A DNA stretch of 32,916 bases from Chromatiaceae bacterium (GTDB lineage: Bacteria; Pseudomonadota; Gammaproteobacteria; Chromatiales; Chromatiaceae), in contig JACDZG010000086.1 of the NCBI GenBank assembly GCA_013426805.1, positions 1 through 32,916 of the forward strand, written 5' to 3'. The notes below the pieces were generated by a model, which had not been told where the DNA came from, did not search any database, and saw nothing but the letters and a program-made list of their open reading frames with translations. Of this stretch, positions 1 to 8,000 are shown in pieces. Position 1 is the stretch's first letter. Every line of letters starts with the position of its first letter. The position numbers were made by a program, and so were the translations under genes.

Positions 1-55
1 CGCGCGGTCACAATTGCGACGAAATCCTTATGTCCTTTTTTGAGAGAAATTTCAT

Positions 56-78
56 GGCCTTGATCATAAATCCGGCCA
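56..78 (+). repeat. Left inverted end of the IS-like unit
   Basis: This 23-bp sequence starts GGCCTTGATCAT and ends TCCGGCCA. It matches the reverse complement of 1952-1974 at 20 of 23 positions. Confidence 0.6.
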
Positions 79-177
79 AGACCCAGTCTAGGGCTTGGTT
101 AAGCGCCTGCGGGGGAGTGGCAGGACCCCCGAAATTGCGTACCCTTGGCAGTGCAAACCAACCGAGGGTAACGGAAC

Positions 178-1944
178 ATGATCGAAGGTCCTGCCGGGCT
201 TGACTGTAGCGCAGACACGGGGGTCGATGCCATCGGGCGCGACCCGGCGGGCGGCCCGCGGGTGGTCGTGAAGCACCGCTCGCGCCTGGAGCGAGCGCAA
301 CAGCGAGAGGCCGCCGAAGCGCGCTTGGCGCAGGGGCAACCCCAACGGCACGTCGCCGCGGAGCTTGGGGTGGCCCGCAGCACCTTGCAGGACTGGTGTC
401 AGCCGACCCCAGTCGGCGCGGCCCCGGCGGTCTTGGCGGCGTTCGTGGCGACCCCCGAGGGTGTCCAGTGGCTGCACCAGATCGTGGTGGCGGCGCACGT
501 TGTCATCACGCTGCAAGGCGGTGCCGGGGTGCGGCTGGTGTGCCAATTCCTGGAGTTGAGTGGGTTGTCGGCGTTCGTCGGTGCGAGTTACGGGACCCAA
601 CAGGCGCTCAATGTCGCACTGGAGGCGGCGGTGGTCGCCACGGCGCGTGAGCAACGGGCGCTGCTGGCGGTGGGCATGCCGCACCGCGCGATCACGGCGG
701 CGGAGGATGAGACCTTTGATCCGCAGATCTTGTTGGTCGCGCTGGAGCCGGTATCGAATTTTCTGCTGGCGGAACAGTACGCGGCGGATCGCACGGCGGC
801 CACCTGGACGCTGGCGTTACGCGACGCCCTGGCCGGCTTGAACGTCACGGTGATGCAGGGCACCAGCGATGAGGCCACCGCGTTGCGCCGGCATATCGAA
901 ACAGATTTTGCAGCCCATCACTCACCGGACCTGTTCCATGGACAACAGGAGGTGTCGAAGGGCACCAGCCTGCACCTGGCCCGCCAGGTGAAGCAGGCCG
1001 GCGCTAACGTCGTGGCCGCGCAGGGGCGATTGGACGCTGCGCGGGCCGCCGCGCGGGCCTATGAAGCGCAGTCGCCGCGTCCCTGCGGGCGTCCACCCGC
1101 CTTCGCGGCGCGGATTGAAGACGCTGTGGCCGCCGTGGTGCAGGCCGAAGCCGACCACACGCAGGCGCAGGCGCGTCAGACGGACGCGCGTGCATTGGTG
1201 CGCGAACTGGGAACCCTCTATCACCCCTATGACCTGGCGCACGGACAGGCGCAGCCCGTGGAGCGTATCGCGCAACGCTTTGCCGACGTGTGGGCGCGGC
1301 TGCAACAGCTGGCCGACGCGGCCGATCTGCCGACACGGGCGCGCGCGCGCCTGGCCAAAGCCGAGCGCCTGACCATTCAGTTCCTCGCCACCATCACCTT
1401 TTTCTTCGCGACCGTGCAGGCCAAGGTCGAGGCACTGAATCTGTCGCCCGCCCTGGAACACGCCCTCCTGACGCAGGTGATCCCGGCGCTCTACCTGGAA
1501 CGGGTCGCGGCACGCAGCACGCACGCCGAACCGCGCCACCGGCTGCGCGCCCTGAGCCGTCAGTTGCTCGAACCGCTCGGCCAACCCGATCATCCGCTCA
1601 ACGCCCTGTCGGCGACCGAGCGCGCGCGCCTCGAACAGGTGGCCGGCGACTGCGCGGACCTGTTCCAGCGCAGCAGTTCCGCGGTGGAGGGTCGCAACGG
1701 TCAACTGTCCCTGCATCATCATGGCCGGCATCGCCTGAGCGATCAAAAGCTCGCGGCACTGACCGCGGTACATAACTTCCACATCCGCCGGGCCGACGGC
1801 ACCACGGCCGCCGAGCGTTTCTTCGGCCAAGCCCACGCGGCGTTGTTCGCGCTGGTGCTCCAGCGGATGCCGCTACCCCCGTCACCAGCGCGCCGACGAC
1901 CCCGCCCACCCAAGCCGCTTTCGCTCCTGCCGGTGGCGGCCTAG
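178..1944 (+). CDS. Large transposase-like protein (DUF6399 family)
   Basis: This 588-residue protein probably moves the surrounding element. Residues about 49-74 form a helix-turn-helix of the kind found at the start of transposases (LGVARSTLQDW). The core carries HHSPDLFHGQQE, and near the C-terminus is SSSAVEGRNGQL followed by a HNFHIRRADGTTAAERFF block, which I recognise as the conserved end of DUF6399 transposase-like proteins. Acidic residues in TSDEA, SPDLFH and AVEGRN could form a DDE-like catalytic triad; that assignment is inference. Residues about 280-350 look like a coiled coil rich in Ala, Gln and Arg. The ATG at 178 follows a weak purine-rich stretch. The reading frame is intact, so the gene may be active. 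Confidence 0.72.
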   Translation: MIEGPAGLDCSADTGVDAIGRDPAGGPRVVVKHRSRLERAQQREAAEARLAQGQPQRHVAAELGVARSTLQDWCQPTPVGAAPAVLAAFVATPEGVQWLHQIVVAAHVVITLQGGAGVRLVCQFLELSGLSAFVGASYGTQQALNVALEAAVVATAREQRALLAVGMPHRAITAAEDETFDPQILLVALEPVSNFLLAEQYAADRTAATWTLALRDALAGLNVTVMQGTSDEATALRRHIETDFAAHHSPDLFHGQQEVSKGTSLHLARQVKQAGANVVAAQGRLDAARAAARAYEAQSPRPCGRPPAFAARIEDAVAAVVQAEADHTQAQARQTDARALVRELGTLYHPYDLAHGQAQPVERIAQRFADVWARLQQLADAADLPTRARARLAKAERLTIQFLATITFFFATVQAKVEALNLSPALEHALLTQVIPALYLERVAARSTHAEPRHRLRALSRQLLEPLGQPDHPLNALSATERARLEQVAGDCADLFQRSSSAVEGRNGQLSLHHHGRHRLSDQKLAALTAVHNFHIRRADGTTAAERFFGQAHAALFALVLQRMPLPPSPARRRPRPPKPLSLLPVAA

Positions 1945-1951
1945 CGGGGGG

Positions 1952-1974
1952 TGGCCGGAACGATGATCAAGGCC
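1952..1974 (-). repeat. Right inverted end of the IS-like unit
   Basis: This 23-bp sequence is the inverted partner of 56-78. It starts eight bases after the transposase stop codon. With 1981-2003, six bases further on, it also forms a long imperfect hairpin (19 of 23 positions complementary). Confidence 0.6.
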
Positions 1975-1980
1975 CGCGAA

Positions 1981-2003
1981 GGCCTCGATCAAGATTCCGG
2001 CCA
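1981..2003 (+). repeat. Solo copy of the 23-bp IS-end-like repeat
   Basis: This is a direct-orientation relative of 56-78, beginning GGCCTCGATCA and ending TTCCGGCCA. A weaker relative in the opposite orientation is visible at about 2084-2106. The stretch between the transposase and the convergent permease gene is therefore built from repeats. Confidence 0.55.
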
Positions 2004-2020
2004 CTTGGGCTCGCCGGGTA

Positions 2021-2073
2021 CGTAGTCAGGCCATCCTGGCCTGACACTGTCTGGGCTGGAAGCCGTGACTACG
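2021..2073. terminator. Nested hairpin between convergent genes
   Basis: A perfect 9-bp stem with a 3-base loop (2025-2033 with 2037-2045) lies inside a second 8-bp inverted pair (2021-2028 with 2066-2073, CGTAGTCA / TGACTACG). It lies just after both convergent genes and could stop transcription or protect mRNA ends. There is no clear T-run, so a Rho-independent role is uncertain. Confidence 0.35.
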
Positions 2074-2113
2074 CAGGCCGCTGGTCGGGATTGCGATCAA
2101 GACCTGCGCCCCC

Positions 2114-3358
2114 TCAGACCCGCCCCCCCAGCCACAAGCTGACCGCGGCCACCGCGAGTGTGCACAGGGTCACCGGCACGCCGATGCGCGCATGGCGCCG
2201 CCAATCGATCGGGATGCCGCGCCGCTGCGCCGCCTGGACCACGATGATGTTGGCGATGCTGCCGACGATGAACAGATTGCCGGCCAGGGTGCTGGAGAGC
2301 GCCAGCAGGGTGCCGCCCAACGGGTGGGTGGCGGTCGGCAGCAGCAGCATGACGGCCGGGACGTTGGAGACCAGATTACTCAGCAGAAAGCTTGCGACGA
2401 ACAACGGCGCCGGGTCCCGCAGGTCGATGCCGACGGCGGCGAGTTCAGTCACCGCTTGTGCCGGGATGCCGGTCGCCTGAAGCGCGTGGTTGACGACGAA
2501 CAATCCCATGAAAAGCACCAGGAGTTCCCAGTCGACCAGCCCGAGCATCCGCCGGGAGTGCAGCCGCCGGCTGGTCAACAGGAATCCGGCCCCGGCCAGG
2601 GCCAGCAGGTCGCGCGGCCAGGGCACGAACAGGAAGGCGGCGAACAGCAGCGCGGCGACCGCGAGCCCTTTGGCACTCTGCCAACGATCGAGCCGTCGGC
2701 CTGGTTCCGCCTGCAGTTCCGTGGCGGCAACGGCCCTGGGCAGTCCGTCGGGCAGTGCCCAGCGCCCACGGGTGAGAACCAGGATCAGGCTCCAGGCCAC
2801 CGCCAGTCCTAACCCGGTCGGCAGCGCGGCTTGGGCGAGATAGTCGGTGAACGACAGGTGCAGTGTTTCCCCGATCAGCATGTTCTGGGGGTTGCCGATC
2901 AGGGTCGCCGCGGAGCCGATGTTGGCGGCACAGGCGAGCGCCAGCAGGAAGGGTACCGGGTCCAGCCGCCGCGCGAGACAGAGTTCCGCCAAGACCGGGG
3001 CCATGGCCAGGCACACGATGTCGTTGCTGAAGACCGCCGAGAGTCCGCCTGCCACCGCGATCAGTGCGCCCAGGAGCAGCGGCGGCTGCACCGGCAAGGC
3101 GCCCAGGCGCCGCGTCGCCCAGTCGTAGAAGCCGCCCAGCCGCAGTTGGGCGGACACCACCATGAACGAAAACAACAACGCCAGCGTCGGCGTATGAATC
3201 GCCGCGCGCGCCGCCTCCTCGGTCACCGCCCCGCTCGCCACCAGGACGATGGCCCCGAGCAGCGCGACCCCGGTCCGATCGAGCTTCAGGAACGGCAGTC
3301 CGCCCAGGATCATCCCGAGATAGACCAGCAGGAACACGGTGAGGACAAGGGGAGTCAT
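2114..3358 (-). CDS. Anion/arsenite-type permease of the ArsB/NhaD-SLC13 superfamily
   Basis: This 414-residue inner-membrane protein is a predicted secondary transporter with about ten to twelve hydrophobic segments across its whole length. It opens with a membrane segment (PLVLTVFLLVYLGMILG). It carries the superfamily's re-entrant-type motifs: SNDIVCLAMAPVLAELC near residue 115 and ATLIGNPQNMLIGE near residue 155, with a second-half counterpart SNLVSNVPAVMLLLP near residue 330. These place it in the ion transporter superfamily that includes ArsB, NhaD and CitT/SLC13; the substrate cannot be read from sequence. It is a single gene convergent with the transposase and divergent from rnfB. The ATG at 3358 begins just before the first membrane segment. 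Confidence 0.8.
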   Translation of the reverse strand: MTPLVLTVFLLVYLGMILGGLPFLKLDRTGVALLGAIVLVASGAVTEEAARAAIHTPTLALLFSFMVVSAQLRLGGFYDWATRRLGALPVQPPLLLGALIAVAGGLSAVFSNDIVCLAMAPVLAELCLARRLDPVPFLLALACAANIGSAATLIGNPQNMLIGETLHLSFTDYLAQAALPTGLGLAVAWSLILVLTRGRWALPDGLPRAVAATELQAEPGRRLDRWQSAKGLAVAALLFAAFLFVPWPRDLLALAGAGFLLTSRRLHSRRMLGLVDWELLVLFMGLFVVNHALQATGIPAQAVTELAAVGIDLRDPAPLFVASFLLSNLVSNVPAVMLLLPTATHPLGGTLLALSSTLAGNLFIVGSIANIIVVQAAQRRGIPIDWRRHARIGVPVTLCTLAVAAVSLWLGGRV

Positions 3359-3548
3359 GACGCGGCGGTCGGCGATGAAGAAGCGCGGAGTTTACGCCCG
3401 CGCTACGCAGCATACCGGACTCGCGGTAGCGACTAAACCGCGCCCAGCGCGGTATGCGATGAAAATTACGCATTTCGCGCCGGACGCGGTTTAAGAGGCG
3501 CGGTCAAGAATTCGATCCAGCGAATCATCGATCTGTCAAGGCTCCTCT

Positions 3549-3578
3549 TTGATATTAATAAGCACTATCGAATATAAG
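3549..3578 (+). promoter_or_regulatory. Candidate sigma-70 promoter for the rnf operon
   Basis: TTGATA (3549-3554), an 18-bp spacer and TATAAG (3573-3578) each match the sigma-70 consensus at five of six positions. Transcription would start near 3585 and leave a leader of about 315 nt before rnfB. This is a prediction from sequence only. Confidence 0.45.
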
Positions 3579-3595
3579 CGTATAGTGATTATACG
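3579..3595. promoter_or_regulatory. Palindromic operator candidate at the rnf promoter start site
   Basis: CGTATA, five bases (GTGAT), then TATACG form a perfect 6-bp inverted repeat directly after the -10 element of the candidate rnf promoter. Its placement over the predicted start point is typical of a repressor site. I do not recognise the regulator. Confidence 0.4.
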
Positions 3596-3899
3596 ATTCC
3601 GGAGTCTGCGCCGAGTGATCGTCGGTGGCGCTAAACCACGTAACTAAAATGGTTGACATCTCGATCATACATTGATCTCTAAGGTTCATCGGGCTGCGAC
3701 GGATCGCTTCTGCTGATTTCTATACTCACCATTAACGAAAAGGACAATTTTGGCGTTGATAAAACATTACCATCCCGAGTCATTCAGTTACCGACTTGGC
3801 TGACGTTCCCAGCGCCCGGTTATCAGGCCCGTCCCGCGGGTCGGCGCAGGTGACGTAGCGTCCGGCGGTTCACCGCGATCGGGTCATACTCAAGCCTCT

Positions 3900-4781
3900 A
3901 TGGAACCCATTCTGATTGAACCTATCCTGACTGCCGTCGGCTTCATGACCGTTCTTGGTCTGACCCTGGCGGGCATCCTGGTTGTCGCCAACAAGCGACT
4001 CTATGTCTTTGAAGATCCTCGCATCGATCAAGTGGAGGAATTGCTGCCCAGGGCCAACTGCGGGGCCTGCGGCAGTCCGGGTTGCCGGCAGTTCGCCGAG
4101 TCCGTGATCCGCGGCGATGCCGCCCCCGGTGCCTGCACGGTCAACGCCGGATCCATGAATCAGCTCATCGCTGATTTTCTGGGTGTCGCCGTGGGTTTTG
4201 CCGAGCGCCAAGTGGCGCGTCTCGCCTGTGCCGGCGGCAGCCACGTGGCCTACACCAAGGCGTCCTACCGCGGCGTCAAGTCCTGCCGGGGCGCGGCCCT
4301 GGTGTCGGGTGGCGGCAAAGGCTGCTCCTGGGGATGTCTGGGGTTTGGCGACTGCATGACGGTCTGTGATTTCGGCGCCATCAAACTCGACAGCTTCAGT
4401 CTGCCGATCGTGGATACACAGAAATGCACGGCCTGCGGCGACTGTGTCGAGGTTTGCCCCAAGAATCTGCTGAGTCTGCACCCGGTCAGCCATCGCCTCT
4501 GGGTTGCCTGTCTCAGTCATGGCATCGGCGACGTGGCCGAGGCGGACTGCGACGTGGTGTGCACCGCCTGCGGCCGCTGTGCTCAGGATTCGCCCGAGGG
4601 TCTGATCGAAATCAAGGACAATCTGGCGGTGATCGACTACTCGAAGAACGCCCTCGCGTCCCATGTGGCGATCGAACGCTGCCCGACGGGAGCGATCGTC
4701 TGGCTTGAAGCGGACGGCTCCAAGCTCAAGGGGCGGGATGCGAAGAAGGTCATCCGTAAAGCCGCCTTGCCGACGGCCTGA
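3900..4781 (+). CDS. rnfB: Rnf electron transport complex subunit B, long form
   Basis: RnfB is the iron-sulfur subunit that exchanges electrons with ferredoxin in the membrane-bound Rnf complex (ferredoxin:NAD+ oxidoreductase coupled to ion transport). The 293 residues show an N-terminal membrane anchor (about 9-30), then the RnfB-specific cluster motif C54-x2-C57-x4-C62-x16-C79. A two-cluster ferredoxin-like domain follows (C142, C146, C152, C156 and C176, C179, C182, C186). The final ferredoxin-like domain keeps only C221, C224, C227 and C261: the fourth Cys of the first motif is Ser231, and the CxxCxxC of the second motif is gone (around NALASHV). By ferredoxin cross-ligation this leaves exactly one cluster. 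It starts the rnfB-PFOR-rnfCDGEA operon. The Shine-Dalgarno is weak. Confidence 0.93.
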   Translation: MEPILIEPILTAVGFMTVLGLTLAGILVVANKRLYVFEDPRIDQVEELLPRANCGACGSPGCRQFAESVIRGDAAPGACTVNAGSMNQLIADFLGVAVGFAERQVARLACAGGSHVAYTKASYRGVKSCRGAALVSGGGKGCSWGCLGFGDCMTVCDFGAIKLDSFSLPIVDTQKCTACGDCVEVCPKNLLSLHPVSHRLWVACLSHGIGDVAEADCDVVCTACGRCAQDSPEGLIEIKDNLAVIDYSKNALASHVAIERCPTGAIVWLEADGSKLKGRDAKKVIRKAALPTA

Positions 4782-4870
4782 CCGTTTCGAGGAAGCGGTC
4801 GGCGTCTGCGCAGACGTTGCCCGTATCCCCCCAGTTTGCTCAATTCGGATGGTTGCGGCGCCGTTGACAA

Positions 4871-4889
4871 CGCAAGCGCGGTGCTTGCG
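4871..4889. other. Hairpin between rnfB and the PFOR gene
   Basis: CGCAAGC, a 5-base loop and GCTTGCG form a perfect 7-bp stem in the 221-bp gap. There is no T-run, so it is more likely a processing or stability element than a terminator. Its function is unknown. Confidence 0.3.
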
Positions 4890-5002
4890 GTCGGTCGACA
4901 CGCGACCGCGACAGAGATCGCTCGGCGCACTTGGCGCCTTGACTTTTTTATCAGTTGAAGGCTGGCAATCGATCGCCGACAGCCCACCACACGAGAAGCC
5001 CC

Positions 5003-8000
5003 ATGTCCGCTAAGAAAGACGAAAAACAGTTCAAATACCCCGGCATTCGTATGGCGATGGACGGCAACACGGCCGTGATCATGTGCGAGCGGGAGGCGTC
5101 GGACGCCGCGGGGGCCTATCCGATCACCCCATCGACTCAGATGGGTGAGTACTGGGCCGAGGAGGTGGCTGCCGGTCATATCAACATTTCCGGCAATCCG
5201 CTGATCTTCGTCGAACCTGAATCCGAGCACGCCGCGGCCGCCGTGACTGCCGGCATGTCGATGACCGGCCTGCGGGCGGTGAATTTCTCTTCCGCCCAGG
5301 GCGTGGCCTTCATGCACGAGTCGCTCTATGGGGCGGTCGGCAAGCGGCTGCCCTATGTGCTCAATATCGGCGCCCGCGCCATCACCAAGGCGTCACTGAA
5401 CGTCCACTGCGGCCACGATGATTACCACTGTATCGACGATACCGGCTTCTTTCAGGTCTTCGGCAAGAGCGCCCAGGAGGCCGCGGACCTGAGCGTGATT
5501 GCGCGCAAGGTGGCTGAACTCTCGCTCACCCCCGCCGCGGTCGGCCAGGATGGCTTTCTGACCACCCACCTGATCGAGCCGCTGCGTGTCCCGGAGCGTG
5601 AACTGATCGCCGAATACCTGGGTCGTCCGGACGACATTATTCCTTGTCCCACGCCGGCACAGAAGATGATCTACGGGGAGACCCGGCGGCGCGTCCCCAT
5701 GCTGTGGGACGTGGACAATCCGGCGCTGTCCAGCCCGGTGCAGAACCAGGATGCCTATATGCAGGCGGTAGCCGGTCAGCGTCCCTATTTCTTTGATCAC
5801 ATCGAGGCGATCGCCGATCGGGCGATGGACGAGTTTTACAACCTCACCGGTCGGCGCTACCGGCGGGCCAGCGGCTATTCCATCGATGACGCCGAGTATC
5901 TGATTCTGGGCCAGGGCAGTATGGTGACCCAGGCCGAGGCGGTCGTGGACTATCTGCGCGACACCCGCAAGCTCAAGGTCGGCGTGGTGAATCTCACCAT
6001 GTGGCGCCCCTTCCCGGGTGACCTGATCGCCCGTCTGCTCCAGGGCAAGCGCGGGGTGGCGGTGCTCGAACGGACCGATCAGCCGTTGGCTGAAGATTTG
6101 CCGATCATGCGCGAGGTGCGCGCGGCACTCGCCAAATGTCTGGAAAACGCCGCCGTGGGCAAGGGCGAAGCGCTCCCCTATCCGGCGTATCCCACCTACA
6201 AGCAGGGCGACATGCCCAGACTCTATTCCGGCTGCTATGGATTGGGGTCGCGCGATCTGCAGCCGGAGGGTCTGATCGCCGCGGTGGAGAATATGCTGCC
6301 GAACGGCAAGCGCCGCAGCTTCTATTATCTGTCGGTCGATTTCGTGCGCGAGGCGGCCGATCCCAAGGATGAAATTCGCATCCATCGGCTCACCGATGCC
6401 TATCCCGGTATTGGGGATCTGGCGCTGCGCGGCAGCGAGAATCCGAATTTGTTGCCCAAGGGCGCCATCACGGTGCGCATGCACTCGGTCGGTGGTTGGG
6501 GTGCCGTGACCACGGGCAAGAACCTGGCCATGACGCTCTATGAACTGCTCGGTTTCGATATCCGGGCCAATCCCAAATACGGTTCGGAAAAGAAGGGTCA
6601 GCCGACCACCTACTTTCTGTCCGCCGCTCCGGAGGAAATCCGGCTCAATTGCGAATACACCTATGTCGATGTGGTGATGTCGCCTGACCCCAATGTGTTC
6701 ACCCATTCGAACCCGCTTTCCGGGCTCGATAAAGGCGGTTCCTTCATCGTTCAGTCGAGCCTCGACAATCCCGAGCAGGTGTGGGCGAGCTTTCCGCCCC
6801 AGGCCCGCAAATTCATGATCGACAACGGGATCCGCGTCTTTTATATCGACGGGTTCAAGATCGCCCGTGAAGAGGCGTCCGATGTCGAGATGCAATACCG
6901 CATGCAGGGCAATGCCTTCCAGGGTGCCTTCTTTGCGGCCTCGCCCCTGATGGAGCGGTCCGGACTCACCGAGGAGGGTCTGTTCACGGCGATCGGCGAT
7001 CAATTGCGCGAGAAGTTCGGCGGTAAGGGCGAGCGGGTGGTGCAGGACAACCTGCGTATCGTACGCCGCGGCTTCGACGAGATTATCGAGATCAAAGACA
7101 AGCCGGTCATCGCCGGTCAACTCATCTCGCGCAAGACACCGGGGCTGCCGGTCATGCTGAAGACGCTGCCCGAGGGCGATGGCGGCATCACCGACGTGCA
7201 TCGGTTCTGGGAGCAGACCGGCGTCTTCTATGCCACCGGCCGCGGCAGCGACAATCTGGTCGACCCGCAGATGGCGGTGTCGCTGATGCCGGCCTCCACC
7301 GGTGTCTACCGTGACATGACACAGATCCGGTTCGACTATCCGAAATACCTTCCGGAAAACTGCACCGCCTGCGGCAACTGTTTCTCCGTGTGCCCGGACA
7401 GCGCCATCCCGGGCCTGGTGAACACCATCTCAGATATCTTCGCCACCGCCATCAACCGGGTCGAACGGACCCTGCCCACCCAGCACCTGCGCCGTGAGAC
7501 CCGCAATGTGGAGAAGCGCCTGCGTGAACTGATCGCGGGCGCCGGGGAAGCCGCCGATATGCGCACCCTGATGGATCGGGCGGTGCTCGAAACCCTGGCG
7601 GCCTTCAGCGGTGAGCCGGAGCAGAAGCCGGTGCTGGAGAAGGAAATGGGCCTGATGATGGCCGCGCTGGGCGATTACCAGTTTGCCATTACCAAGCCGT
7701 ATTGGACCAATCGTGAGAAGAAGCAGCCGGGCACGGGCGGACTCTTCAGCATCACCGTGAATCCCTATACCTGCAAAGGCTGCATGGAGTGCATCGAGGT
7801 CTGCGGCGACGGCGCCCTGATCGCCGAGCCCCAGACCCCCGACAGCATCGTGCAGATGCAGGCCCGCTGGAAGACCTGGCTGGCGCTGCCGACCACCGAC
7901 CCGTCGTTCATCCGCATCGACGATCTGGACGGCAAGGTGGGTGCCCTGGAGACCCTGTTGCTCGATAAGGGCAATTACCAGTCCATGGTGTCGGGCGACG

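Larger units (their letters stand above)
56..1974 (+). mobile_element. Insertion-sequence-like unit with a DUF6399-type transposase
   Basis: A single large transposase gene is flanked by related inverted sequences. The left end (56-78) and the reverse complement of the right end (1952-1974) agree at 20 of 23 positions; both begin GGCCTTGATCAT and end TCCGGCCA, differing only in the three central bases. No target-site duplication is visible directly outside these ends, so the true boundaries may differ. Relatives of the same 23-bp sequence lie elsewhere in the window (1981-2003, 15670-15692, 17445-17467, 19593-19615), so the ends may alternatively be a dispersed repeat that happens to flank the gene. 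Confidence 0.5.
3359..3899. other. 541-bp intergenic region between divergent permease and rnfB
   Basis: No convincing gene lies here. The part near the permease has an 8-bp inverted pair (3410-3417 GCATACCG with 3450-3457 CGGTATGC). The middle (about 3540-3760) is markedly AT-rich compared with the rest of the window and holds the candidate rnfB promoter and a palindrome, listed separately. A second -35-like TTGACA is at 3653-3658 but has no good -10 partner. Confidence 0.6.

Noticed and set aside
922-1836. A 304-residue reverse-strand frame inside the transposase gene.
   Set aside because: It has no recognisable motif and the forward transposase frame has family features to its end.
4955-5002. 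Upstream TTG start for the PFOR gene.
   Set aside because: The 16 added residues are unlike the family, and ATG 5003 has a nearby purine-rich site and begins the conserved N-terminus.
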